Counted from the first letter of the stretch, positions 17,868 to 27,526 are shown. The stretch is 58,409 bases of DNA from Ignavibacterium sp. (GCA_025056745.1 JANWVQ010000155.1:1-58409), one strand, 5' to 3'. Notes: generated by a model not told the origin, from the sequence alone. Program-made: numbers and translations.

Positions 17868-18747
17868 CTAAAAACTCTTTAATTGTTCTAATATCATCAG
17901 GGTTAGAACCACAACAAGCCCCAACAAAACTCGGATTCAATTTTATCTTATCCTTAATTAACTCAGCATAAGTTGAAAATGGTTTCTCTGAAAAGATGTT
18001 TAGGTAGAAGCCCCAGGTAGAGTTCAAGTTCAAGATCAAGTTTAGGTTCAAGTTCAGGTTCGAGGTTGAGAGTGAGAAAAGGTTATTTATTGTTTGATTA
18101 TTAATGCAATTAAAACTAATACTCAATGGATTAAAATTATCAATCATTCTGATTACATCTAAAACATTTTCGCCACTGAGTAATTTAAGATTATCATCAA
18201 AGTAAAGACTAATGACAAAAGGGATTCTATTTTTTGAGCAAAATTCACAAATAATTTTTATTTCATCTAAATGACTTTGGGTTTCATTTAATATAAAATT
18301 GCATCCATTTTCAAATAAAGTTTCAATGTGATAACAATGATTTAATTCTAATTCCTTTGGAGTTGCTTTTCTTGAACTTTGATAACAATCTTCTGCAGGA
18401 GGATTTGAACCAGCAATCAATATTGGATTGTTTTCAACTGAAGTTTTAGCGAGCTCCAATGCTCTTTTTACATAAATTTTATAATTATCAATTCCAGCTC
18501 GTTTTAGTGCATAAGGATTTGTTCTAAAAGTATTAGTAGTAATAATATCTGCTCCAGCATTGATATAATCTTTATAAATTTTTATAATTTCTTCTGGATG
18601 TGAAAAATTTATTTTCGCAGACCAAGTGCCATCTTTGTTTGTTAGGCCTCTTTGCTCAAGAAGACTTCCCATCGCACCATCTAAAATCAAAGGACGTTTT
18701 ATCTTATTTGAAAATTTGAATATGTTAAATTCGTTTAGAAAACTCAT
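17848..18747 (-). CDS. Homocysteine S-methyltransferase family protein
   Basis: 299 residues, Pfam-type S-methyl-transferase barrel. LILDGAMGSLLEQRG (~20-34) and ADIITTNTFRTNPYAL (~65-80) are typical; the Zn-binding cysteines are the one in SISFNCINN and the pair in VGACCGSNPDD near the C-terminus. It should move a methyl group (from S-methylmethionine or a similar donor) to homocysteine, giving methionine. Between the two zinc sites, residues ~227-243 are an alternating Leu-Asn run encoded by a hexamer repeat (18021-18068), which is not a family feature and sits in a likely loop. Overlaps neighbours on both sides, so within an operon. Confidence 0.87.
   Translation of the reverse strand: MSFLNEFNIFKFSNKIKRPLILDGAMGSLLEQRGLTNKDGTWSAKINFSHPEEIIKIYKDYINAGADIITTNTFRTNPYALKRAGIDNYKIYVKRALELAKTSVENNPILIAGSNPPAEDCYQSSRKATPKELELNHCYHIETLFENGCNFILNETQSHLDEIKIICEFCSKNRIPFVISLYFDDNLKLLSGENVLDVIRMIDNFNPLSISFNCINNQTINNLFSLSTSNLNLNLNLILNLNSTWGFYLNIFSEKPFSTYAELIKDKIKLNPSFVGACCGSNPDDIRTIKEFLDARNSC
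18021..18068. repeat. Hexanucleotide tandem repeat inside coding sequence
   Basis: About eight imperfect copies of a 6-base unit (AGTTCA / GGTTCA on the plus strand) encode alternating Asn-Leu in the methyltransferase gene. The unit keeps the reading frame whatever the copy number. It may expand or contract by slippage. Confidence 0.85.
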
Positions 18748-19825
18748 TGTATATTGATAAATGTTTTATTAGAAATGGTTCAAATTTATTCCATACTTCA
18801 TTAAATGTAATATTGTTTAAAGTTGGTTCTTCAGTAATTACACAATCAAAATCAGTATTGTAGGGACTCCAAATCAATTCGTTGAGTTTATATTTTACAT
18901 ACAAACCAAAAACTGGAATTCTATCAACCGCTGCCAAATGAACTGCAGATGTATCCGGTGAAAAAAGCATATTTAATTTTTTAATTACCGCTCCATAAAA
19001 GTTAAAATCATTTGTTGTATCAATAATAAATTTTGAATCTATAATGCTTTCAGCTTTTTTATAATCTTTTTTGTGGCAAATTAGAATAACATTTAAATCG
19101 AATTTTTTTAACTTTTCTATAAGTAATTTGTATCTATCTGTTCCCCAAAAACGCGCGTCGCTACCAGCTGAAATGTTTATTCCTAAAATAAATTTTTGCT
19201 CTACAAAAAGACTTTTTATTAAATCGTCAGCTTCTTTGATCGAGGATTGATTCGGATTATAAATAATTTTTACTTGCTCTTTGTCATAGTCAAATCCTAG
19301 AATTTCAGAGAAACTGCATAATCTTTCAACAATGTGAAATTTGTTTGGATCTGGACGTTTAATTGTATGAGTAAAAATATTTTTATTTGACTTTTCAAAA
19401 CCAAGTTTGAAATTGGATTTGGACAAAGCTATTAAGAAACTCACAGTCGTTGATACATCATCGTGCATATCTAATATTAAATCAAATTTATATGAATTTA
19501 TTTTTTTTACAATATAAAAGAAATTATTAAGTCCTTTTCTGAATACTATAATTTCTTTGATATCTTCATTGTTTTCGAATACAAAGTAATTCTTTTTATC
19601 AGCAAGAATATAAATTTCACAATTTATGGTTTTCTTCAAAATATTTATAAATGGAGTTGTTACTAAGGCATCCCCGATCCTATTAAGTCGAATTAACAAA
19701 ACTTTTGAGTTGGAGTTTAATTCTATTCTCTCATTAGGCTTTTTATTTCCTTTACTAATAAAACTTAATAATTTTAATAAAAGATTTTTTATTATGTATT
19801 CAATTCTTTTGAGCATTTTTCTCAA
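18725..19825 (-). CDS. GT9 (heptosyltransferase-like) glycosyltransferase
   Basis: 366 residues. GT9 fold: VLLIRLNRIGDALVTTPFI (~residues 44-62) is the N-terminal donor/acceptor motif, followed by FDLILDMHDDVSTTVSFL and FSPDTSAVHLAAVDRIPVFGLY (~290-312), where the Asp-Thr-Ser motif binds the sugar nucleotide. GT9 enzymes add heptose or related sugars to the lipid A core. The gene overlaps its neighbours by 23 and 26 bases and is paired with another GT9 gene just upstream, suggesting consecutive steps of core assembly. Donor not known. Confidence 0.87.
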   Translation of the reverse strand: MRKMLKRIEYIIKNLLLKLLSFISKGNKKPNERIELNSNSKVLLIRLNRIGDALVTTPFINILKKTINCEIYILADKKNYFVFENNEDIKEIIVFRKGLNNFFYIVKKINSYKFDLILDMHDDVSTTVSFLIALSKSNFKLGFEKSNKNIFTHTIKRPDPNKFHIVERLCSFSEILGFDYDKEQVKIIYNPNQSSIKEADDLIKSLFVEQKFILGINISAGSDARFWGTDRYKLLIEKLKKFDLNVILICHKKDYKKAESIIDSKFIIDTTNDFNFYGAVIKKLNMLFSPDTSAVHLAAVDRIPVFGLYVKYKLNELIWSPYNTDFDCVITEEPTLNNITFNEVWNKFEPFLIKHLSIYNEFSKRI

Positions 19826-20825
19826 GAAGTTTTTCAGATTTAATCAAAATTTCATCAATTGACATTTCATAAAAGCATTCTTTATTATAAGGACATTCTA
19901 ATTTATTACATATTATACAATGTAAATCTTTTTTAATAGCATAATCGGAAAACTCAGAAAAAGGTCCGTGTTTCTCTGGATCTGTAGGGCCAAATAATCC
20001 TAAAGTGGGAACTTGCAAAGCTGCTGCTATGTGCATTGGGCCTGAATCATTAGCAATTATTAAATCACATTTTTCCATAATTGCTGCAAGTTCTCTCAAA
20101 TTTGTTTTAGGAGCTAAAAGAATATCTTCATTCATCTTGGTTTTTATATAATCAACTTCAGTCTTATCATCAGGTCCCCAAAGAAGTAATATTTTACAAG
20201 TGAATTTTTCAAGTAATGATTTTATAATTTCAATCCATTTATCTGGAGGACATCTTTTTGAATCCCATCCACCTGAGGGAATAATACCTACAACTCTTTG
20301 ATTTGATAAAGAATTTTTTTTAATAAAGTCATTGGCAAATAATTTTTCTTCTTCACTCAAATAAAAATGAATTTTTTTTGAAATTATCTTTATATCCAAA
20401 GGCTTTAATAATTCTAGATTATGAAATGCTGAATGATAATTTCCACGCTCTGAAGTTCCCAAAATATTATAAGCATAACTTCTTCCTTTGTAATTATATC
20501 CAACTCTATACTTAGCGCCAGAAAAAAAAGTGATTTGAGCAGTTTTAGGGTTTGACCATAAGTCAAAGATTAAATCGTATTTCTTTTTTCTAACTTTCAA
20601 AATTGTCTTGAGTATAAATTCAGATTTAGAGAAAGTTATTACTTCGTTCAAGTAAGGATTGTGTTTCAAAACATCTTTTGCAAATTCTTCTACGAGGTAA
20701 TCAATCTTGGTATTTGGAAAATGATTTAATAAATTTTCAAGGACAATAGTTGATAATACAATATCCCCGATACCACGTGGTTTAATAATTAATATTTTTT
20801 TTATTTCTTCAGCGGTGATTTTCAT
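19800..20825 (-). CDS. GT9 heptosyltransferase (WaaC/WaaF-like)
   Basis: 341 residues. Motifs are closer to true heptosyltransferases than in the neighbour: ILIIKPRGIGDIVLSTIVL (~12-30), IIPSGGWDSKRCPPDKW (~180-196), and LIIANDSGPMHIAAALQVPTLGLFG (~258-282, with the DSGPMH motif), then GPTDPEKHGPF. The C-terminus has four Cys in CIICNKLECPYNKECF, a feature common in lipopolysaccharide heptosyltransferases of this group. Likely adds a heptose to the inner core, in the cytoplasm at the membrane. Cotranscribed with the GT9 gene downstream and with polA upstream (12-base gap). Confidence 0.88.
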   Translation of the reverse strand: MKITAEEIKKILIIKPRGIGDIVLSTIVLENLLNHFPNTKIDYLVEEFAKDVLKHNPYLNEVITFSKSEFILKTILKVRKKKYDLIFDLWSNPKTAQITFFSGAKYRVGYNYKGRSYAYNILGTSERGNYHSAFHNLELLKPLDIKIISKKIHFYLSEEEKLFANDFIKKNSLSNQRVVGIIPSGGWDSKRCPPDKWIEIIKSLLEKFTCKILLLWGPDDKTEVDYIKTKMNEDILLAPKTNLRELAAIMEKCDLIIANDSGPMHIAAALQVPTLGLFGPTDPEKHGPFSEFSDYAIKKDLHCIICNKLECPYNKECFYEMSIDEILIKSEKLLEKNAQKN

Positions 20826-20837
20826 TATTTAATTTAA

Positions 20838-23675
20838 TTAATGAGCATCAAGCCAATTATCTCCAATTCCAACATCAACAACGACAGGAACCTTCAATGG
20901 ATAAGCAGTCTCCATCAAATATTTTATTAAATCCTTCATCTCATCAATTTCTGATTTATGAGCATCGAAAACTAATTCATCGTGAACTTGTAAAATCATT
21001 TTAGTTTTGGCATTTCTTTTTTCTAGTTCATTATGAATTTTAATCATAGCAAGTTTAATCATATCTGCGGCAGTTCCTTGAATAGGCATATTTATAGCAG
21101 CGCGCTCTTCAAATTGTTTTACATTTCTATTGCTGCTATTTATGTTTCTTAAATATCTTCTTCTTCCAAGTAAAGTTTCTGCATATCCTTTTTGTTGAGC
21201 TTTCAGAATAGAATTATCCATATAAGTCTTAACTTTCGTAAACGTTTTGAAATAATTATCTATAATTTCTTTTGCGTGTGATTGAGAAATTCCTAATCTT
21301 GTTTTTAATCCAAAAGGACCAATACCATATAAAATTCCAAAATTCACTTCTTTGGCTTTTCTTCTCATTTCTGGTGTGACTTCATTCGGTGCTACTTGAA
21401 ATACTAAAGCAGCCGTGCTTCTATGAATGTCTTCATTATTATTAAATGCTTTGATTAAATTTTCATCTTCACAAATTGAAGCCATAATTCTTAGTTCAAT
21501 TTGACTGTAATCGGCACTCAAAATCAAATAATCTTTGTCACGAGGGACAAAAGCTTTTCTTATTTCTTTACCTAATTCTGTCCGAATAGGAATGTTCTGT
21601 AGGTTTGGGTCATTTGATGCTAATCTTCCCGTAGATGCAACTGCTTGATTGAATGAAGTATGAAGCCTTTTTGTAATTGGATTAATCATTTTAGGAAGTG
21701 AATCAGTATATGTCGATTTAAGTTTTGAAACCTGACGATAATTTAATATTAAATCAATTACCTCGTGTTCACCACGTAAATTTTCTAAAGATCGAGCATC
21801 TGTAGAAAAACCTGTTTTTGTTTTTCTTCCAGTAGATAATTTCAACTTATCATATAGTATTTCTTGAAGCTGTTTTGTTGAATTTACATTGAATTCTTGA
21901 CCAACAAGTCTATAAATCTCTTGCTGATAATTTAACAGTAGTATCTCTAAATCCTTACTAAGGCTATTAAGGACATCAATATCAATTTTAACTCCTTCAT
22001 ATTCCATTTTTTCAAGGACTTTAACAAGAGGAAATTCTATTTCGTAAGCAACATTCTGTAAGTTTTCTTTTTTCAAAATATCATCCAATTTTTCATAAAG
22101 TTGAAAAGTTATATCTGCATCTTCACAAGTGTATTTGAATAATAATTCATCATTTGCATTTTCTATTTCAGCAGGATTTTTTTTATCAGGGATTAGCTCC
22201 GTTATTTTGATGGGTGAGTAGTTAAGATATTTCTCAGCGAGGTCATCCATTCCATTTTTCTGATCGGGATCAATAACATAAGCTGCAAGCATAGTATCAA
22301 AATGAAAGTTTGCCACATTAATTCCAACCATTCTTAATATTGCTATATCGAATTTCCCATTTTGACAAATTACTTTGATATCCTTGTTTTCAAAAATTTC
22401 TTTAAAGTGTTTAATAAAATTTTGAAGCGAAATAGAATTTTCTCTTAATTCAGGTTCATTTGTGGATTTTTTCCCTTTGGTATATGAGTCAAAGAGATTA
22501 TCAGAAACAATATTATCTTTAATTTTATCTCTGTCATCAAATATTCTAAAAAAATATGCTTCTTTTGGTTTAATACTAAATGAACAGGCAATAAGTTTTG
22601 CTTTCCAAGGATTTAAATCAGTTGTTTCAGTATCAAAAACAAAAAGTTTTTTTTCGATTAATAATTTTTTTAGCTCTATTAATTCTTTTTCTGTTTTCAA
22701 ATAATGATATCTAACTGAATTAATATCTAAAATTTCTTTATTAGATTTTATTTCATTAAAACTTTCAGGAATAGAAATTTTTTTATTAAAAGAATTGTCA
22801 TATAGTTTTATGAACTTTGAATAGAGGGTCTTGAATTCTAATTCAATGAAAATATTCTTTAAATCATCAAGGTTGGGTAATTCAAAAATAGTTGATTGAA
22901 AGTCGATTTTTAGTGGAACATCTTTTCTAATAGTGGTTAATTTTTTAGAAAGAAAAGCAAGATCTCGATTTTCTTTGAGTTTTTTCTTAATAGAAGATTT
23001 TTCAATTTTATCAAGATTTTGATATATATTTTCAATTGATCCGAACTTTTGAATTAAAGGAATAGCTGACTTTTCACCAATTCCGGGAACACCTGGAATA
23101 TCATCACTTTTATCTCCAATTAAAGCTAAATAATCTATCATTAATTTTGGCTCAAAACCAAATTCTTCTGTGAACTTTTTATAGTCATATACCACTGCTT
23201 CATCAGTTGATTTACCAGGTCTGATAATTTTTGTTTTATCTGTAATAAGTTGAAAATAATCTTTATCTGGAGTAACTGCAAATCCGTTAAAACCTAACAT
23301 TTCAGCTTGATATAAAGCAGTTCCAATTATATCATCTGCTTCGTAACCAGGGACTATATAGAGAGGAATTTTTAATATTTCAATTATTTGATTTATTCTT
23401 TGTAACTGTGGAATCATATCATCAGGCATAACCTGACGAGAGGATTTGTATTTAGGATACAAGTCGTGTCTAAAAGTTTTCTCTTTTGAGTCAGTTGCAA
23501 TTGCAATATAATCTGGTTTTTGCTCTTCAAGCACACGAAGTAATTGAGACAAAAATCCATAAACTGCAGAAGTTGGTTCGCCTTTGCTTGTTCTAAGTGG
23601 TCTGCTTATAAACGCAAAATAGCCTTTATAAGCCAGAGCCATAGCATCTATGAATATTAGTGTTTTATTTTCCAT
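20838..23675 (-). CDS. polA: DNA polymerase I with proofreading
   Basis: 945 residues, full length. Residues ~1-290 are the 5'-3' exonuclease (FIDAMALAYKGYFAF at the start, GYEADDIIG, TPDKDYFQL, GDKSDDIPGVPGIG). Residues ~330-530 are the 3'-5' exonuclease with an intact active site: VFDTETTDLNPW carries the Asp-Glu pair. Residues ~560-945 are the polymerase: SADYSQIELRI (motif A), RRKAKEVNFGILYGIGPFG (O-helix/motif B) and LQVHDELVFD (motif C). It fills gaps and removes RNA primers. It is the first gene of the minus-strand run that continues through two GT9 genes to ispE. Confidence 0.97.
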   Translation of the reverse strand: MENKTLIFIDAMALAYKGYFAFISRPLRTSKGEPTSAVYGFLSQLLRVLEEQKPDYIAIATDSKEKTFRHDLYPKYKSSRQVMPDDMIPQLQRINQIIEILKIPLYIVPGYEADDIIGTALYQAEMLGFNGFAVTPDKDYFQLITDKTKIIRPGKSTDEAVVYDYKKFTEEFGFEPKLMIDYLALIGDKSDDIPGVPGIGEKSAIPLIQKFGSIENIYQNLDKIEKSSIKKKLKENRDLAFLSKKLTTIRKDVPLKIDFQSTIFELPNLDDLKNIFIELEFKTLYSKFIKLYDNSFNKKISIPESFNEIKSNKEILDINSVRYHYLKTEKELIELKKLLIEKKLFVFDTETTDLNPWKAKLIACSFSIKPKEAYFFRIFDDRDKIKDNIVSDNLFDSYTKGKKSTNEPELRENSISLQNFIKHFKEIFENKDIKVICQNGKFDIAILRMVGINVANFHFDTMLAAYVIDPDQKNGMDDLAEKYLNYSPIKITELIPDKKNPAEIENANDELLFKYTCEDADITFQLYEKLDDILKKENLQNVAYEIEFPLVKVLEKMEYEGVKIDIDVLNSLSKDLEILLLNYQQEIYRLVGQEFNVNSTKQLQEILYDKLKLSTGRKTKTGFSTDARSLENLRGEHEVIDLILNYRQVSKLKSTYTDSLPKMINPITKRLHTSFNQAVASTGRLASNDPNLQNIPIRTELGKEIRKAFVPRDKDYLILSADYSQIELRIMASICEDENLIKAFNNNEDIHRSTAALVFQVAPNEVTPEMRRKAKEVNFGILYGIGPFGLKTRLGISQSHAKEIIDNYFKTFTKVKTYMDNSILKAQQKGYAETLLGRRRYLRNINSSNRNVKQFEERAAINMPIQGTAADMIKLAMIKIHNELEKRNAKTKMILQVHDELVFDAHKSEIDEMKDLIKYLMETAYPLKVPVVVDVGIGDNWLDAH

Positions 23676-23753
23676 ATTTTATTAATTTTATTTCACAAAA
23701 TAAAAATATTACAAGTTTTTCTTAAATTGTTAAAAATCTCAGAATCTTTCTTA

Positions 23754-24602
23754 ATGATTAAAAATAATTTTACATATAATTCAATTAAGGCAAATAAAAT
23801 AAATATTGATTTTTTCTTCAATTCAGAGTCCGAATGTAGATGTTTAATAATTTTAGTTCACGGCTTCAAAGGATTTAAGGATTGGGGATTTTTCCCGTTT
23901 ACTGCTGAGTATTTAGTTAAAAATGGATTCAATGTTGTTTCATTTAATTTCTCACACAATGGTGTTGGTAAGTCCTTGACAGAATTTGATGAATTAGAAA
24001 AATTTGAAAAAAACACAATATCCTTAGAACTTGAAGAGCTTAATGAAATTATTAATATTTCAAAAGATGGATACTTTAACAACTTCAAACCTGATTATAT
24101 TGGTCTTTTAGGTCATAGTAGGGGAGCATCAGTTAGTATTCTTGCTGCCTCAATAAATAATTTTGTAAACTCACTTTGTTGCTGGGCACCAGTTTCAAAA
24201 TTTGATAGATATACAGAAAGACAAAAATCAATTTGGAAAGAAGTCGGATATTTCGAAGTATTAAATACAAGAACAAATCAGTTGATGCGAATGTCTGTAG
24301 ATTTATTGAATGATATTGAATTGAATAAAGACGAAAAGCTTAGTATTGAAAAAGCGGTTAAAAAACTTAATATTCCATTTTTAATTATTCACGGTGACCA
24401 AGATTTAACAGTTCCAGTCAGAGAATCTGAGCTAATTTATCAATGGTCTAATAAAAATCAGACTAAATTTGAAATTATTGAATCAACTGGTCATACTTTT
24501 GATATTGTTCATCCATTTTCCGGCTCTAATAAAAAATTTGATAGAGTATTAAACTTAACAGTAGATTTTTTCATAAATTCATTAAATTGTAATAAAAAAT
24601 AG
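23754..24602 (+). CDS. Alpha/beta hydrolase (dienelactone hydrolase-like)
   Basis: 282 residues. A TTG nine codons upstream keeps the frame open, but the ATG at 23754 matches the family N-terminus better. The oxyanion motif HGFKGFKDWG is near residue 35, the nucleophile elbow GHSRGAS near 122, the acidic residue in HGDQDLTVPV near 215 and the catalytic His in STGHTFD near 245. No signal peptide, so it is cytoplasmic. It should hydrolyse an ester, thioester or small peptide; the substrate cannot be told. It starts 79 bases from the divergent polA start and leads into the iron-sulfur oxidoreductase gene eight bases after its stop. Confidence 0.85.
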   Translation: MIKNNFTYNSIKANKINIDFFFNSESECRCLIILVHGFKGFKDWGFFPFTAEYLVKNGFNVVSFNFSHNGVGKSLTEFDELEKFEKNTISLELEELNEIINISKDGYFNNFKPDYIGLLGHSRGASVSILAASINNFVNSLCCWAPVSKFDRYTERQKSIWKEVGYFEVLNTRTNQLMRMSVDLLNDIELNKDEKLSIEKAVKKLNIPFLIIHGDQDLTVPVRESELIYQWSNKNQTKFEIIESTGHTFDIVHPFSGSNKKFDRVLNLTVDFFINSLNCNKK

Positions 24603-24610
24603 AAAAAAAT

Positions 24611-26626
24611 ATGGAATTCAGAGTTTACATTTTTCCTATAATACTTTTAATTAGCATTGCCATTTTTATTTATAGCACCCGCCGATTATTTAATTTTATG
24701 AAACTCGCCCAAAAGCCCGATAATAGATTTGATAATTTTCAAGAAAGAATTAAAAAAGTTTTAACTATTGCATTTGCACAAACAAAGTTATTGAGAGATC
24801 CGGTTGCTGGAATTTTACATTTATTAATTTTTTGGACTTTCATTGTATTTGGTTTCGCTGTTATAGAATCTGTTGTTCAAGGTTTTTATCCATCTTTTAG
24901 TTTGGCTTTTCTGGGATGGTTTTATACTTTAATAACATTCTTAAAGGATATTTTAGGATTATTTGTTATAATCTCTGTATTAATTTCACTTTATAGAAGA
25001 TTTATTCAAAAAATACCACGCTTGAATGTTGACAAATCTGGAAAACTTGATGCTGCTTTTATACTAATAATGATATTATTTGTAGCAATTTCGATGTATG
25101 GTTATAATTCAGCCTCTTATGCCAACAACGGATTTAATTATCATCAATACGAATATCGCCCCATAACTGCTACTATCGCAAGTTTTGTTTTTAGTAGTGG
25201 TGATTTTAATTTCAAAATAATTTACGAGATATTTTGGTGGTTACATATTTTGATAATTTTTGCTTTTTTGAACTATCTACCTTATTCAAAACATCTTCAC
25301 GTTATTACTTCAATTCCAAATGTATTTTTCGCTAATCTTGAGCCTAAAAGAAATACTATAAAACCACTGAATTTGGAAGATGAAAATGCTGAAACTTTTG
25401 GAACATCAGATATAGAACAATTATCTTGGAAACAAATTTTAGATGGATATTCCTGTACCGAATGTGGTAGATGTAGCTATTCCTGTCCAGCGCATACAGT
25501 TGGTAAATCTTTATCTCCACGAGAAATAATCGTAAATATTCGAAAAAGAGCCGAGGAGAAAGGAAAACTGATTTTATCCGGTGTTAATGAACACGAATTA
25601 TTGAATAAAAAATTAGTTCACGATTACGTAAAAGATATAGAACTATGGGAATGCACCACTTGTATGGCTTGCGTACAAGAATGTCCAGTAATGATTGAAC
25701 ATCTTGATGCAATTATTGATATGAGAAGATATTTAGTATTAACAGAATCAGAATTTCCATCAAATCTAAATAATGTTTTTAAAAGTCTTGAAACAAATTT
25801 TACTCCTTGGGCTTTTAGTCAATCTGAAAGAGCTTCTTGGGCTGAAGGGATGGACATTAAAACTATGGCTGAGGATAGTAATGGTGAAATTCTTTTCTGG
25901 GTCGGATGTGCAGGTTCTTTCGATGATAGATATAAAAAAGTCACTAAAGCATTTGCTACTATTATGAAAGAAGCCGGAGTTGACTTCAGAATTTTAGGAA
26001 CAGAGGAAAAATGTAATGGTGATACCGCTAGAAGGTTAGGTAATGAGTATCTCGCGCAAATGCTTATGCAGGAAAATATTCAAACTCTAAATTCATACAA
26101 TGTAAAAAAGATTGTTACTGCTTGTCCACATTGTTATCACTCCTTAAAGAATGAATATCCACAATTTGGCGGAAATTTCGAAGTAAAGCATCATTCAGAA
26201 TTTATAAGTGATTTGATAAATAATGGTAGATTAAAATTAAAAGATAATTCGGATGTTAAAAAAGTTACTTACCACGATTCCTGTTATCTAGGACGTTACA
26301 ATAATATTTTTGATGAACCTCGAAATGTGATTGAAAAATCCGGGAAATTTGATATAATTGAGATGCAAAGAAATAAAAGTAAAGGATTTTGTTGTGGGGC
26401 AGGAGGTGGACGTATGTTCCTTGAAGATGAGGAAGGTGGGAGAATAAATTTAGAAAGAACTCGTGAAGCAATTTCTACAGGTGCTCAAACAGTTGCTTCT
26501 GCTTGCCCTTTTTGTATGACAATGCTAAATGATGGTATCAAGCATTTTCAAAAACAAGAAGAAATTCAAGTTAAAGATATAGCAGAAATCGTATTAGATA
26601 ACCTATTAATTAACAAAAATCAATAA
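24611..26626 (+). CDS. Membrane heterodisulfide reductase-like (Fe-S) oxidoreductase
   Basis: 671 residues. The first ~230 residues hold five or six membrane helices of the NarI/HdrE type (first at 4-22, then near 70-130, 150-165 and 205-222) and probably bind heme b. Two 4Fe-4S clusters follow: CTECGRCSYSCP (~285) and CTTCMACVQECP (~350). The C-terminal ~270 residues are two CCG domains: EEKCNGD, TACPHCYHSL, then HDSCYLGRYN, GFCCGAGGGRMF and ASACPFCMTML. Such fusions pass electrons between a soluble donor (often electron-transfer flavoprotein) and menaquinone. No etfAB is in the window. Expression probably continues into the histone-like gene 11 bases later. Confidence 0.88.
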   Translation: MEFRVYIFPIILLISIAIFIYSTRRLFNFMKLAQKPDNRFDNFQERIKKVLTIAFAQTKLLRDPVAGILHLLIFWTFIVFGFAVIESVVQGFYPSFSLAFLGWFYTLITFLKDILGLFVIISVLISLYRRFIQKIPRLNVDKSGKLDAAFILIMILFVAISMYGYNSASYANNGFNYHQYEYRPITATIASFVFSSGDFNFKIIYEIFWWLHILIIFAFLNYLPYSKHLHVITSIPNVFFANLEPKRNTIKPLNLEDENAETFGTSDIEQLSWKQILDGYSCTECGRCSYSCPAHTVGKSLSPREIIVNIRKRAEEKGKLILSGVNEHELLNKKLVHDYVKDIELWECTTCMACVQECPVMIEHLDAIIDMRRYLVLTESEFPSNLNNVFKSLETNFTPWAFSQSERASWAEGMDIKTMAEDSNGEILFWVGCAGSFDDRYKKVTKAFATIMKEAGVDFRILGTEEKCNGDTARRLGNEYLAQMLMQENIQTLNSYNVKKIVTACPHCYHSLKNEYPQFGGNFEVKHHSEFISDLINNGRLKLKDNSDVKKVTYHDSCYLGRYNNIFDEPRNVIEKSGKFDIIEMQRNKSKGFCCGAGGGRMFLEDEEGGRINLERTREAISTGAQTVASACPFCMTMLNDGIKHFQKQEEIQVKDIAEIVLDNLLINKNQ

Positions 26627-26637
26627 AAGGAGGAACT

Positions 26638-26838
26638 ATGGATCAATTTCAAAGACTAGTAGATTTCGTCAAAAGCCTTGAGACTGACTTTCAAAAATTT
26701 TATGAAAAAGGTCAGGCTGCCGCCGGCACTCGTGTTCGTAAAGGTTTAAGCGATTTGAGAAGATTAGCTCAAGAGATTAGAAATGACATCCAGTCAATTA
26801 AAATGAAAAGAAAAGAAGAAAAAAAGAAGTCTGAATAG
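26638..26838 (+). CDS. Histone H1-like (Hc1-type) DNA-binding protein
   Basis: 66 residues. Helical N-terminal half (QRLVDFVKSLETDFQKFYEK), a basic middle (AAGTRVRKGLSDLRRLAQE) and a Lys-rich tail (KMKRKEEKKKSE), as in the small histone H1-like proteins of Bacteroidota and Chlamydia. It probably coats or compacts DNA. It has one of the best ribosome binding sites in the window, AAAGGAGG at 26627-26634 with ideal spacing, so strong translation is expected although it lies downstream of a membrane oxidoreductase. A strong hairpin terminator follows. Confidence 0.82.
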   Translation: MDQFQRLVDFVKSLETDFQKFYEKGQAAAGTRVRKGLSDLRRLAQEIRNDIQSIKMKRKEEKKKSE

Positions 26839-26851
26839 TATTCAAATTTTT

Positions 26852-26914
26852 AAGCTGCCTCGTCAATAAATAAAAGATTCTGAATTTTTTTTTGATTAAG
26901 AGGCAGCTTTTACT
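26852..26914 (+). terminator. Terminator after the histone-like gene
   Basis: Perfect 10-base stem AAGCTGCCTC / GAGGCAGCTT (26852-26861 with 26900-26909) with a 38-base loop, followed by TTTTA. The loop itself has a run of nine T residues. Ends the unit that starts with the hydrolase gene. Confidence 0.75.
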
Positions 26915-26997
26915 TCTCGATTGCAGTTTGAAAATAATTTTTATTAATTAAAAATCTTTATCATTTACAAAATCAAGTGGTTGAGTGAATAATTAAA

Positions 26998-27037
26998 TCG
27001 GCCTTTAGAAAATTTTTTAATATTCTCTAAAAGCCGA
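26998..27037 (-). terminator. Hairpin after the divergent Spy-like gene
   Basis: 12-base stem with one mismatch (26998-27009 with 27026-27037; TCGGC...AGA paired with TCT...GCCGA). On the minus strand it lies 15 bases past the stop of the 157-residue periplasmic protein and is followed by a T-rich stretch (TTTAATTATT). Confidence 0.6.
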
Positions 27038-27052
27038 GAGATTATACTCAAC

Positions 27053-27526
27053 TTACCAGCATAGGTTTTTCCATTTTCTGAAAAATCTTTTTCCTCTTTC
27101 AAAATCTCCAAATCCCAAGGGACGATTCTCGTGCCAAATCTTTCTTTGAGTATCATCAAGTAACTCATATATATCCATTTGATGATTTGCACGAGCTAAA
27201 GCAATTTTATTTCGAATTTCGTTTATTTCTTTTGTCAAAGCAATAACTTTGCTTCTCGATATGTTCTCGCTTGAACGATATTTTTTCATTTCAAGTAATT
27301 TCTGCCACAATTCTGACCTTAATGCAATCATTTCTTTTTGATAGTTATAGCGTAAATCCTCTAACTTATTTTTCTGAGCTTCTGTTAATTTTAGTTGCTC
27401 GATTAAATAAGGAGGTGGTGGTGGAAAATCGTCATCATCGTCGAATTTTCTTTGAGCTTCGACTTCTGTTATAAAAATTAACCCAAGAAGAATAATTAAC
27501 AACGAATAAAATATTTTTGATTTCAT
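27053..27526 (-). CDS. Spy/CpxP-like periplasmic protein (LTxxQ family)
   Basis: 157 residues. Signal peptide (hydrophobic 7-21) cut before Gln at EVEA-QRKF, then an acidic-proline linker (DDDDDFPPPPP). The mature part is nearly all helix with heptad spacing and an LTxxQ motif, LKLTEAQKNKLEDL. Proteins of this type (Spy, CpxP, CnrX, ZraP) act as ATP-independent chaperones or as metal/stress sensors that control an ECF sigma factor or a kinase. The gene points away from the ECF sigma gene; its promoter is the mirror image of the sigma gene's promoter, so both are likely read by the same sigma factor. Confidence 0.82.
   Translation of the reverse strand: MKSKIFYSLLIILLGLIFITEVEAQRKFDDDDDFPPPPPYLIEQLKLTEAQKNKLEDLRYNYQKEMIALRSELWQKLLEMKKYRSSENISRSKVIALTKEINEIRNKIALARANHQMDIYELLDDTQRKIWHENRPLGFGDFERGKRFFRKWKNLCW

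Noticed and set aside
18021-18068. Hexamer run as a CRISPR array
   Set aside because: The units are 6 bases with no spacers and lie in a gene; no cas genes are seen.
26965-27192. 75-residue minus-strand frame
   Set aside because: It overlaps the Spy-like gene in another frame and covers its terminator hairpin, and the product has no recognisable feature.
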